Assembly: GCA_021781215.1 (NCBI GenBank)
Contig: JAJXXC010000010.1
Location: forward strand, 1 to 50,313
Reading direction: 5' to 3'
DNA length: 50,313 nt
From: a bacterium
GTDB lineage: Bacteria; Patescibacteriota; Saccharimonadia; Saccharimonadales; DATKHC01
In this document: positions 43,018-50,313 of the stretch, piece by piece
How the letters are laid out: each line of letters starts with the position of its first letter
Position numbering within the stretch: the stretch's first letter is position 1
Notes under the pieces: model-generated
What the model saw: the letters and a program-made list of their open reading frames with translations, nothing else
Databases searched by the model: none
What the model was told of the DNA's origin: nothing
Position numbers and translations under genes: made by a program

Positions 43018-43619
43018 AATGAAGTTCTGTCCTCAAGAGCTCGACCTAAAGTTATTTGATCTGCATATTCAAGATCTACGCCCACTGATAACCCTCTAGC
43101 CAGTCTGGATATTTTAACATTTTTATTAACTATCTGACTCTGAATATATAGGGCCGTAGATTCACCCTCAACACTAGCATTGGTGGCTAAAATTAATTCC
43201 TCGACTTCATCCTCATCTATTCTAGTCATTAGTGCTTGAATATGTAACTGATCTGGGCTGATGCCATCAATTGGCGAAATTAATCCTCCCAGCACATGGT
43301 AGGTGCCGTGGTAGAGTCTAGTCTTTTCTAGCGCAACTATATCAAATGGTTCAGCGACCACAGCAACTAATTTTTTATTTCTTGATGGATCAATATATAA
43401 GTCAGATAATTCTTTGTCGGCAGGTATTAATGCAAAAGTTTTACTGCAATAGGAAATACTATCGTGTAGATTGATTAATGAATCTGCTATACGCTTACTG
43501 TTCATCGTATCTGATTTAAAAAGATAGTAAGCGTACCGCTCAGCTGTTCTGGGACCTACTCCGGGTAGTGTACCCAGTGAGTCGATTACTTTTTGTAATG
43601 CCGGTGGTAATATCTGCAC
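43014..43619 (-). CDS. recR: Recombination mediator RecR without zinc finger
   Basis: RecR works with RecF/RecO to load RecA onto single-stranded DNA. The N-terminal helix-hairpin-helix is clear (IDSLGTLPGVGPRTAERYAY) and the Toprim part has VVAEPFDIVALEKT, YHVLGGLISPIDGISPDQL and ISRLARGLSVGVDLEYAD. The length of about 201 is normal. The four-Cys zinc finger expected between them is lost: the region has only one Cys (YCSKTFALIPADKE). It overlaps the DHH gene by four bases and follows ybaB by 10 bases, the conserved ybaB-recR order. Confidence 0.95.
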   Translation of the reverse strand: MQILPPALQKVIDSLGTLPGVGPRTAERYAYYLFKSDTMNSKRIADSLINLHDSISYCSKTFALIPADKELSDLYIDPSRNKKLVAVVAEPFDIVALEKTRLYHGTYHVLGGLISPIDGISPDQLHIQALMTRIDEDEVEELILATNASVEGESTALYIQSQIVNKNVKISRLARGLSVGVDLEYADQITLGRALEDRTSL

Positions 43620-43629
43620 AGTTGTTTTT

Positions 43630-43923
43630 TTATAGTCCTAGTGAGCCTAGCATACCCATCATTGGCTGCATCTTCTCTTGAGCTAATTTTTGGCTTTCAG
43701 CAATAGCATCACGAATAGCGTCTTCAATCCAACGCTCCAATTCAGAGATATCATTTAAATCGATCAGTTCTTTATTTAGTTTTACTTTCTTAATTTTCTG
43801 CTCGCCGTTAATTTCAATAACAACAGCTCCATCACCTTTTTTAATTTCAATTAAGGTATTTTTTAATTCCTTTTGAAGTTTTTTAGCTTTAAGTAACATT
43901 TTAGCTTGATCAACTCTACTCAT
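43630..43923 (-). CDS. YbaB/EbfC nucleoid-associated protein
   Basis: This 97-residue DNA-binding protein belongs to the YbaB/EbfC family, which forms tweezers-like dimers. Visible features are the N-terminal helix (MLLKAKKLQKELKNTLIEIK), the three-strand core (AVVIEINGEQKIKKVKLN) and the C-terminal helix ending in EKMQPMMGMLGSLGL. It lies immediately before recR, as in many bacteria. Confidence 0.93.
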   Translation of the reverse strand: MSRVDQAKMLLKAKKLQKELKNTLIEIKKGDGAVVIEINGEQKIKKVKLNKELIDLNDISELERWIEDAIRDAIAESQKLAQEKMQPMMGMLGSLGL

Positions 43924-43973
43924 AATTAGTCCTTTCGGTATTAAGTTCGTACAATCTATTTTAGCAAATAATT

Positions 43974-45176
43974 CTACAAATAGTGACTATATAGAGACAG
44001 AACATTAGTGGTATGTGGCCAAACAATAAAATATAACAATACTTGATACAGACAAATACTTGAAATCAATAATACAATCAGTACCCTGGCCGTAAAATCT
44101 GAATAAGGATTTCTTGGAAAAATCTTTTTCCATTCAGTATATAAATAATACACACCGATAGACATCAACAGGCTAAATAGGGGCAACGTTATATATATTG
44201 ATTTTCCACCGTTAAGAGTATAAAGCAACCAGTTTATAGCCACACTTAAATAGATATATGCCGTGATGGTATTTTTACGATTTTTATAAAGCCATATACC
44301 TGAAAAAACTACTAGAATTGTAGAAGCAAATACTATTAATGGTAGCCTTCCTATACTAAAAGCCAGGGTTGGATTATTTTCGAAAAATAGGTACTTGGGA
44401 TAATTTAAAAATTGAATTAGTAATTGGTGAAAATTTATTGCTGAAGGTATAAGTAGTGACAGATAAATTTGACTGTGGTTGAGTGTAAAATCATATATTA
44501 TTGGAGCTACAATTATTATGAAAAATGATAGTGGTAAGATCTTGTATTTTATTGATAGTGATCTAATCTCAGCTTTAATAGTCCTGTAGTTAATGATTAT
44601 AAACAGTAAACCGAACCAAAACATACCAGGTATATATAGAGTAAATCCAAATAAAATAGATGACAATATTACTAAAAGATTAATACTTTTTTTACGGTAA
44701 TATAGAATTGAAATCAATACTCCTATCAAAATTGTAAAACTATAATATCCTAGCGATTGACTGTTCCTTGTGATTTGAAGAAACCATAAGCTTGTGCTAA
44801 ATAGACCGGTCGACAAAACACCTATTAATTTATTGGTAAAAGTTTCAGCAATATAATAAAACATAAAAATAGCTATGATTCCGCATAAATACCCAGATAA
44901 TCTAATCAGAAATAGACCGTGCAAATTCAGATAATTAAGAGCCGTTAAATACCAAGAAAACATAAAGTTGGATACGTGATGCAATAGATAGTGATAATTA
45001 TATCCGTGATTTATGAGATTATTTTGGGTCGATAGTTCTGTAGCAGATAAGCCTTTTGGGGTATCAGTTAATCTGTATGTCAGTAAAATTGATCCAATTA
45101 AAAATAAGGATAATGAATAATACAGCCTAGGTTTGCCTAAATTACTAACCCTTTTAATGAATCTAAATTTTTCCAT
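43974..45176 (-). CDS. Multi-span membrane protein, GT-C glycosyltransferase-like
   Basis: This 400-residue protein has about ten hydrophobic segments. The first loop after an N-terminal span carries SATELSTQNNLINHGYNYHY, placed like the acidic catalytic loop of GT-C (ArnT/PMT) glycosyltransferases. FLIRLSGYLCGIIAIFMFYY follows with the typical R-x-x-x-x-x-x-G pattern. No Asp pair typical of PMT is present; Glu in the loop may take its role. If correct, it transfers a sugar from a lipid carrier outside the membrane. Function is inferred from topology. Confidence 0.6.
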   Translation of the reverse strand: MEKFRFIKRVSNLGKPRLYYSLSLFLIGSILLTYRLTDTPKGLSATELSTQNNLINHGYNYHYLLHHVSNFMFSWYLTALNYLNLHGLFLIRLSGYLCGIIAIFMFYYIAETFTNKLIGVLSTGLFSTSLWFLQITRNSQSLGYYSFTILIGVLISILYYRKKSINLLVILSSILFGFTLYIPGMFWFGLLFIIINYRTIKAEIRSLSIKYKILPLSFFIIIVAPIIYDFTLNHSQIYLSLLIPSAINFHQLLIQFLNYPKYLFFENNPTLAFSIGRLPLIVFASTILVVFSGIWLYKNRKNTITAYIYLSVAINWLLYTLNGGKSIYITLPLFSLLMSIGVYYLYTEWKKIFPRNPYSDFTARVLIVLLISSICLYQVLLYFIVWPHTTNVLSLYSHYL

Positions 45177-45223
45177 AAATAATTAAGCTTATTATAACAC
45201 CCAGGCAATGCCCTTAATTTACA

Positions 45224-46588
45224 TTATTCGAACGGTACTTCGCTGTGTTTAGAATCAATACTTCTAAACCTCTGTTTGTCTCGGTCAAAGTATAGTTCAA
45301 GATTTTTGGTTGGACCATTTCTATGTTTTTTGATTAGAATATCTGCTATATTTTTTCTCTGCGATTCCTGATTATAAAAGTCTTCACGGTAGATAAAAGC
45401 AACCACGTCAGCATCTTGCTCAATTGACCCAGACTCCCTAAGATCAGATAGTTGAGGAATTTGTGGGCTTCGACTTTCAACAGATCTACTTAACTGGCTT
45501 AGTGCCAAAACCGGTACATTCAACTCTCGTGCTACACCTTTAAGCCCACGAGATATCTCACTAATTTCTTGTACCCTATTGCCTTCACTACCACTAAACT
45601 TAGAGCCTCCGCTCATTAGTTGTAAATAGTCAACAATAATCAAACCTACTTTTTTAACATGGTCCTGCCTTCTAGCTTTGGTTCGAAGCTCACTAACAGA
45701 GATACCTGGAGTATCATCAATGAAAATATCGGCTTCACTGAGCTCACCCATTGCTTGACCAATTTTTTCGAAATCCTTATCAGTTAAATTACCAGTTCTT
45801 AGTGCCCAAGCGTCGACTCCGGATGACATAGCCAGCATTCTATCTACTAATTGCTCCTTGCTCATTTCAAGAGAAAAGATTAATACCGAGCTATCGCTGT
45901 CTAGAGCGATGTTATGTGCGAAATTTAGCGCCAACGCAGTCTTACCCATTGATGGCCTAGCGGCTAATATAATTAAGTCTGATTTTTGCAAACCGGCAGT
46001 AACAGCATCGAAATCCTTGTATCCAGTAGGAACACCCCTAAGTTTGCCCTTGTCTTTATGTAACTCGTCTAATCTATCAAAACTGTCGGTTAAAATATTT
46101 TCAAGGCTAGTGACGTCTTGCTTTAGGTGCCTCTGGCTAACTTCAAATAACTTTATTTCAGCATTCTCAACTACATCCTGGATGCCAATAGTCTCATCGT
46201 AACCGAGGCCTACAATTTCTTGAGAAGTTTTAATTAATCTTCTTCTTAAGGCCTTTTGGGCGACAATTTGGGCATATTCATGGACATTTGAAGCTGTTGG
46301 TACATAATTGGTTAATTCAGTTAGATATGACGCGCCACCTATCATTTCGAAATAACCCATTTCGCTAAGCTTGTTAGATAAGGTTAAAACGTCTATTGGC
46401 GTATGATTATCATATAAATTAACAATGGCCTGATATATGTGCTGATTCTTTTCATCATAAAAATCATCTTGTTTAACACTATCGGCGACTTTAACAATGG
46501 CTTCGCTATCAATTAATATAGCGCCCAGTAATGAAGACTCGGCGTCTAGGCTTTGTGGAGGTACTAATTTATTGGCTCCCTGACTCAT
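45224..46588 (-). CDS. dnaB: Replicative DNA helicase DnaB
   Basis: This is the hexameric fork helicase, moving 5'-3' on the lagging strand. The N-terminal domain has PPQSLDAESSLLGAILIDSE. The RecA-like C-terminal part has AARPSMGKTALALNFAHN (Walker A), LLIVDYLQLM-like Walker B (VGLIIVDYLQLMSGG), SQLSRSVESR and LRESGSIEQDADVVAFIYRE. The length of 454 is standard and no intein is present. It starts four bases after dnaX ends, so the two are co-transcribed. Confidence 0.97.
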   Translation of the reverse strand: MSQGANKLVPPQSLDAESSLLGAILIDSEAIVKVADSVKQDDFYDEKNQHIYQAIVNLYDNHTPIDVLTLSNKLSEMGYFEMIGGASYLTELTNYVPTASNVHEYAQIVAQKALRRRLIKTSQEIVGLGYDETIGIQDVVENAEIKLFEVSQRHLKQDVTSLENILTDSFDRLDELHKDKGKLRGVPTGYKDFDAVTAGLQKSDLIILAARPSMGKTALALNFAHNIALDSDSSVLIFSLEMSKEQLVDRMLAMSSGVDAWALRTGNLTDKDFEKIGQAMGELSEADIFIDDTPGISVSELRTKARRQDHVKKVGLIIVDYLQLMSGGSKFSGSEGNRVQEISEISRGLKGVARELNVPVLALSQLSRSVESRSPQIPQLSDLRESGSIEQDADVVAFIYREDFYNQESQRKNIADILIKKHRNGPTKNLELYFDRDKQRFRSIDSKHSEVPFE

Positions 46589-46592
46589 ATTA

Positions 46593-48032
46593 TTACTCTA
46601 CCATCTCAGCGCCACCAAAAATATTACTTATGCTTGTAATATCGAGGTCTGCAACCGTATTCTTGATTTCTTCCTCTATTTCATTTGGGGTATCTTTATT
46701 AAGAACAACTTCGATCTTATAATTCTTGCCTGAGAATTTATTTAAAGAATTATTTAAAATGTCTTTATTCTTATTTTCGCTTAACGATTTTTGGTGAAAT
46801 GGAAACTTAGTGCTCAGTATGACTCTATCGTCCTCATAATTCATTTTTGATAGTTTTATTATTGAATATAGTGTTGAGTGTTTGATCCTAAGATCATCCA
46901 TCATCTTGCTCCATACCTCAGGAAATTCTATATTTTGATCAATTGATAGATCCTGTGTAGGTTTATTTATGACAGTCTTTTTTGTTTTTTTGATTTCAGA
47001 TCTTTTAGTCGCATCAGTATCTGTCGTAGACAACTCTGCAAGTTTCTTCTGTGGTTTATCAGGATTTTCTTTGTTAATAATACTTCCATATAAAGCAATT
47101 TCTAACGACGTTAATTGATCATTGGACCGACTAATACTTAATAAATCATTAATAGTTTTAATTATGTCGGCGTTTTCTGCAGTAGTATTTTTATTTATTA
47201 ACTTATCTTTTAAAATTTTTATAAGCTGATTAACGATACTGTCTACAGAATACCCATTTGAATTGATTTCAACAAATACTTCGTGCATTTTTATTATTGA
47301 ATTTGCATCTCTGGCTTCAATAATCCGATTAACTATTTCTCGAGGAGCAGACCCGATGATAAATTCCAAGTCCGACAGAGCAATTTTATTTTTTATATTG
47401 CTAGCTTGGTCTAATAAACTAATGCTGTCACGAAAACTTCCTTCGCCATAGTCAGCAATAAATTCTATAGCCTTTAAATCTATTTTAATTTTTTCTGTAT
47501 CAGCAATCATCGTAAGACGATCAATAATCTTCTGACGTGTAATGGGTCTGAAAGTAAATTGTTGTGTACGACTAACAATGGTTTCTGGAACTTTATGAGC
47601 TTCAGTTGTGGCTAATATAAACACTACATACTCTGGTGGTTCTTCCAAGGTCTTTAGTAGGGCATTAAACGCATCTCTGGTCAGCATGTGAACTTCATCA
47701 ATGATAAATACTTTAAATTTACCATCAGATGGAGCAAGCCATACCCTATCAATCAGCTGCTTCATATCTTCAATCTTACGATTGCTAGCAGCATCTAACT
47801 CAATAATGTCCAAGTAGTTAGTGTCGTCATCTAGATATTCAAAATTATTAATTCTATGAGCCAATATTCTTGCAACCGATGTTTTCCCAACCCCCCTTGG
47901 ACCACTGAAAAGATATGCATGCGAAAGCTTGCCGTTTTTAATAGATCTCTCTAGGGTTCGAGTGATATGGTCCTGTCCAATGACGTCGCTAAAAGTTTTT
48001 GAGCGATACTTTCGATATAATGCTTCAGACAT
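46593..48032 (-). CDS. dnaX: DNA polymerase III tau/gamma subunit without zinc module
   Basis: This is the clamp-loader ATPase. Domain I has YRKYRSKTFSDVIGQDHI, SGPRGVGKTSVARILAHR (Walker A), FIIDEVHMLTRDAFNALLK and the sensor-1 LATTEAHKVPETIVSR. The four Cys that normally follow Walker A are all missing: the region reads INNFEYLDDDTNYLDIIELD. The C-terminal part beyond residue 340 is Lys/Thr-rich, then a short fold, shorter than the E. coli tau extension. It has 479 residues. No A-run frameshift site for a separate gamma product was noticed. Confidence 0.95.
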   Translation of the reverse strand: MSEALYRKYRSKTFSDVIGQDHITRTLERSIKNGKLSHAYLFSGPRGVGKTSVARILAHRINNFEYLDDDTNYLDIIELDAASNRKIEDMKQLIDRVWLAPSDGKFKVFIIDEVHMLTRDAFNALLKTLEEPPEYVVFILATTEAHKVPETIVSRTQQFTFRPITRQKIIDRLTMIADTEKIKIDLKAIEFIADYGEGSFRDSISLLDQASNIKNKIALSDLEFIIGSAPREIVNRIIEARDANSIIKMHEVFVEINSNGYSVDSIVNQLIKILKDKLINKNTTAENADIIKTINDLLSISRSNDQLTSLEIALYGSIINKENPDKPQKKLAELSTTDTDATKRSEIKKTKKTVINKPTQDLSIDQNIEFPEVWSKMMDDLRIKHSTLYSIIKLSKMNYEDDRVILSTKFPFHQKSLSENKNKDILNNSLNKFSGKNYKIEVVLNKDTPNEIEEEIKNTVADLDITSISNIFGGAEMVE

Positions 48033-48099
48033 TTAATTAATAAACCCCAATAGTTAGTAGGATAATTATAACTTAATTAAGCCAAATAAATTAGTAAAA

Positions 48100-48612
48100 T
48101 TAAAGAGCGGCTTCTAGCGCTGCCCACTCAACTATAGTCGATTCATCTTCGGGTACATTTACACTGACCTGATCACCAGGTTTAGCTTTGAAATAAGTTA
48201 CGCTAGCCAAAAGTATTCGATAAGATTTTTCTTGGGTATCGACAAAGTAATGACCGGCCTCTAGTCTAAGCGTACCTATTAATTGTCTTCTGGGAATGGG
48301 ACCTATTTGTTTATACATAAAAGATCCATCTTCGGTGATAGTCAGTTTAAGGATATCACCCTGTACTAACTTAGATTTTGATGCATAGTTTGCTGGGACG
48401 GGATAATTCTTTCCATCAGATCCAAGCATATTTTGACCATCAAATACACCTTCAACAATTTTCCCTAAGGTTTCAGTCTTGTTTATTTGAGTAGTAGTTA
48501 CTTCGTCGCCAACAATACTTAACAAGAGTTCTTTACATGCAGCCAGACTAGTTTCAGCTTCTGTGATTAGAGCCTTTAGTCTTTTTATTTGTTTCTCCGG
48601 TATTTCTGCCAT
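48100..48612 (-). CDS. Hypothetical protein between rplL and dnaX
   Basis: This 170-residue soluble protein has an N-terminal helix (LKALITEAETSLAACKELLL) then a strand-rich body (IVEGVFDGQNMLGSDGKNYP, GDILKLTITEDGSFMYKQIG). The layout suggests a coiled N-terminus with an OB- or SH3-like barrel. The neighbourhood of ribosomal and replication genes suggests a role in information processing. No family named. Confidence 0.75.
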   Translation of the reverse strand: MAEIPEKQIKRLKALITEAETSLAACKELLLSIVGDEVTTTQINKTETLGKIVEGVFDGQNMLGSDGKNYPVPANYASKSKLVQGDILKLTITEDGSFMYKQIGPIPRRQLIGTLRLEAGHYFVDTQEKSYRILLASVTYFKAKPGDQVSVNVPEDESTIVEWAALEAAL

Positions 48613-48741
48613 ATTTGTCTCTATTTATATAAAAGTGTTGTTGTTGTTTTTTCCCCACACCTTCGATTAAAACTTAGCATGTAATTTATGCATTGTCAAA
48701 ATAAAGTCTGTGTAAAAGTTTATATTTTTAGTCTTATAAGT

Positions 48742-49143
48742 CTATACTAATTCGACTTTTGCACCAGCATCTTCAAGTGCTTTCTTGGCACTATTTGCGT
48801 CTTCAGCCTTAGCTTTTTCAAGAATAGTACTTGGTACATTATCAACTAAAGCCTTTGCCTCACCTAAACCTAGGCCAGTGATGTCTTTAACAGCCTTGAT
48901 GATCGCTACCTTTTGTGCGCCTGCATCATTTAGCATAACTGTAAATTCAGTCTTAGCTTCTTCAGCTGGAGCTGCATCAGCGGCTGCAGGTGCTGCCATC
49001 ATTGCTGCAGGTGCTGCAGCTGAAACGTTCCAATATTCTTCCAGAAATTTAACAAATTTACTAATTTCCAAAGCAGTCATCTTATCTAAAAGATCGACCA
49101 AGTCTTTGAATTCTTTAGGTACTTTTACTTCGTTTTCTGACAT
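48742..49143 (-). CDS. rplL: Ribosomal protein bL12 (L7/L12)
   Basis: This is the stalk protein of the large ribosomal subunit, which recruits translation GTPases. The N-terminal dimerisation helices (FKDLVDLLDKMTALEISKFV) are followed by an Ala/Pro hinge and the C-terminal domain with EFTVMLNDAGAQKVAIIKAV and TGLGLGEAKALVDNVP. The length of 133 is slightly above average because of a longer hinge. It lies 37 bases after rplJ, in the standard order. Confidence 0.97.
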   Translation of the reverse strand: MSENEVKVPKEFKDLVDLLDKMTALEISKFVKFLEEYWNVSAAAPAAMMAAPAAADAAPAEEAKTEFTVMLNDAGAQKVAIIKAVKDITGLGLGEAKALVDNVPSTILEKAKAEDANSAKKALEDAGAKVELV

Positions 49144-49180
49144 TTAATATACTCCTTCGTAATTATTAATATCTTAAAAT

Positions 49181-49711
49181 TTATTTAACTTGTTCCATGC
49201 GTGCATTTAGCACATTTAACACACTTCTAACATTACCCGAAATAACATTCATAATTCCACCCATTGGTGCGGAAAGTGTTCCTACTAATTGAGCTCTCAA
49301 AACATCCATAGGAGGAATAGTTGCCAGTTCCTTGGTGTCTACAGCACTTAGAAGTTGACCATCAATATTAATCGATCCGATAATTTCTAGTGTAGGATTC
49401 TTTTTAGCAAACTCTGCTATAACCTTAGCACTGGCTAGTTCATCTGAGTTATTAGATGCATATATCAACATTCCAGTTAATATAGACGTATCAATATTCT
49501 TGAATTTTGAGCTATCCTGAAGAGCTTTTAAGACAATTCGATTCTTATAAACCTTTACATTCGTAGAAGTTTGTTTAGCAATCTTTCTTAATTCTTGTAA
49601 GGTTTTCACAGGAGTACCAGAGTACTTTGCAATAACTGTTAGTTTCGATTCTTCTAAAATCTTACTAACGTCATCGAATATAATTTTCTTTTTATCCTTA
49701 GATAAAGCCAT
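49181..49711 (-). CDS. rplJ: Ribosomal protein uL10
   Basis: This protein forms the base of the stalk and anchors bL12 dimers. Family features are the N-terminal KKIIFDDVSKILEESKLTVI, YSGTPVKTLQELRKIAKQTS with VKVYKNRIVLKAL, and the C-terminal helix ending in VRSVLNVLNARMEQ that binds bL12. The length of 176 is normal. It is preceded by an L10-leader-like RNA and a terminator hairpin, the usual site of autoregulation by the L10-L12 complex. Confidence 0.96.
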   Translation of the reverse strand: MALSKDKKKIIFDDVSKILEESKLTVIAKYSGTPVKTLQELRKIAKQTSTNVKVYKNRIVLKALQDSSKFKNIDTSILTGMLIYASNNSDELASAKVIAEFAKKNPTLEIIGSINIDGQLLSAVDTKELATIPPMDVLRAQLVGTLSAPMGGIMNVISGNVRSVLNVLNARMEQVK

Positions 49712-49728
49712 ATCATCCTTTATAAATT

Positions 49729-49752
49729 AAAAAACTTTGGTTTTTACCAAAG
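49729..49752 (-). terminator. Attenuator hairpin before rplJ
   Basis: Minus strand CTTTGGT-AAAA-ACCAAAG followed by TTTTTT: a compact seven-pair stem with a six-T tail, 18 bases before the rplJ start. As it sits inside the leader it should act as a regulated terminator. Confidence 0.85.
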
Positions 49753-49822
49753 CTAAATTACAAATTCTATGATTTATAACCTAGGTAGCATTCTTAAGGT
49801 TTCCCCGCTACTTTCTTTGGTT
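49753..49822 (-). ncRNA. L10 leader-like RNA
   Basis: The leader reads ACCAAAGAAAGTAGCGGGG, then AACCTTAAGAATGCTACCTA and GGTT. GTAGC pairs with GCTAC and the CTTAAG/CTACC-AGG pattern matches my memory of the L10 leader family (Rfam RF00557), which binds the L10-L12 complex. The first ACCAAAG can pair with the CTTTGGT of the downstream terminator, giving an antiterminator. Confidence 0.75.
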
Positions 49823-49828
49823 TAGTTA

Positions 49829-49857
49829 ATAATATTACACCCATGAACTGATGTCAA
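49829..49857 (-). promoter_or_regulatory. rplJ-rplL promoter
   Basis: Minus-strand TTGACA, a 17-base spacer and TATTAT, identical in boxes and spacing to the surface-protein promoter. The start would fall near 49822, exactly at the beginning of the L10 leader. A second TTGACA lies further upstream (49870-49875). Confidence 0.8.
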
Positions 49858-49930
49858 TAATAATTTGTTTGTCAACTGGTTAAAAACATTGATTTATATA
49901 AATATTGGCGTATATTAGAATCTGCATTAT

Positions 49931-50313
49931 ATGAGTACAGAAGCTTTAAATACCGAATATAACGATGAGATGCCTATATCAGAAATGAATAGGTTATTTA
50001 TTCCTGATAAATTACTTATCCTTGATAGCCTAACTCCATTCCTGTCTAAAAATCAACCGGATAGCCTATCTAATCTAGAGCCCTTAAATAATAAAAATGT
50101 AGTACGGGCAAAAGAATTAGAAAAACAAATTAATGATACATTCGATAGTTTGGATATGGTTAGAACATTTCACTTTTTGGAAGAATGGAGCTTTTTAGTC
50201 AGGGATGAAAATAAAAATTTAACCTGCCCTAAGGATGAAATACTTACTAGATTATTCAAAGGATTAAATGGTATGACGTTAATCGCTAATAGTAGGGGTC
50301 GCAACAATGAAAA
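49931..50313 (+). CDS. Hypothetical protein, N-terminal part (runs off the edge)
   Basis: The frame stays open from ATG 49931 to the window end, 127 codons, and is missing from the ORF track because no stop lies inside. The sequence is soluble and acidic (MSTEALNTEYNDEMPISEMN, NDTFDSLDMVRTFHFLEEWS, KDEILTRLFKGLNGMTLIAN). No recognised family. TTGATT and TATATT with 16 bases between lie upstream, giving a short leader. It diverges from the rplJ operon. Confidence 0.65.
   Translation, partial: MSTEALNTEYNDEMPISEMNRLFIPDKLLILDSLTPFLSKNQPDSLSNLEPLNNKNVVRAKELEKQINDTFDSLDMVRTFHFLEEWSFLVRDENKNLTCPKDEILTRLFKGLNGMTLIANSRGRNNE

Noticed and set aside
48785-49147. Plus-strand ORF of 120 aa opposite rplL
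   Set aside because: It is a low-complexity Ala/Ser shadow of the rplL hinge; the minus-strand protein is certain.

Overview
The window reads as a piece of a small, AT-rich bacterial chromosome, most likely a Candidate Phyla Radiation / Patescibacteria member of the Saccharibacteria (TM7) type. This is inferred from gene content and protein character and was not tested by phylogeny. Supporting points are ATP synthase genes at the left edge, a type IV pilin-like protein beside a large surface protein, a DUF5674-type protein, many short lineage-specific proteins, and DnaX and RecR copies that lack their usual zinc cysteines. Coding is dense except in one stretch.  Layout. 1-9.8 kb: end of atpD, atpC, an aquaporin-family channel, a UvrD-type helicase-nuclease, an LCP cell-wall ligase, a class B penicillin-binding protein, DedA and a small zincin. 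9.8-20.9 kb: a HAD phosphatase, a repeat-bearing surface protein with a near-consensus promoter, a pilin-like protein, a Pif1-like helicase, an ABC-F ATPase, a slipin, a long unknown protein with a RelE-like tail, and a small operon ending in hsp20. 21-25.5 kb: a Crp/Fnr regulator, then a Fur-family regulator divergent from a three-gene zinc/manganese ABC importer with a 21-bp palindrome between them, then an isochorismatase-fold hydrolase. 25.5-31.3 kb: a DMT-type membrane protein, an FMN reductase, pyruvate phosphate dikinase, a secreted protein and a YtxH-type pair.  31.3-39.4 kb is an accessory region that ends at a tRNA-Gln(UUG). Almost every gene is on the minus strand, short and unrecognised. 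Several are visibly broken: an in-frame stop followed by 134 open codons, frameshift pairs, and start-less fragments. The region also has a diverged repeat upstream of two unrelated genes, a 116-bp element with perfect 23-bp inverted arms, a RelE/Phd toxin-antitoxin pair, and a decayed tRNA 3'-end copy lying as a direct repeat of the tRNA-Gln 3' end. Several genes here have a -10 box 6-7 bases before the ATG and no Shine-Dalgarno sequence, which suggests leaderless mRNAs.  39.5-50.3 kb returns to core functions: an AI-2E family permease, then a tightly packed minus-strand run of rplJ, rplL, an unknown gene, dnaX, dnaB, a GT-C-like membrane protein, ybaB, recR, a DHH phosphoesterase and cysS. 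rplJ is preceded by an L10-leader-like RNA with mutually exclusive hairpins that would form an attenuator. The window ends inside an unrecognised plus-strand gene that is missing from the ORF track because it has no stop inside the window.
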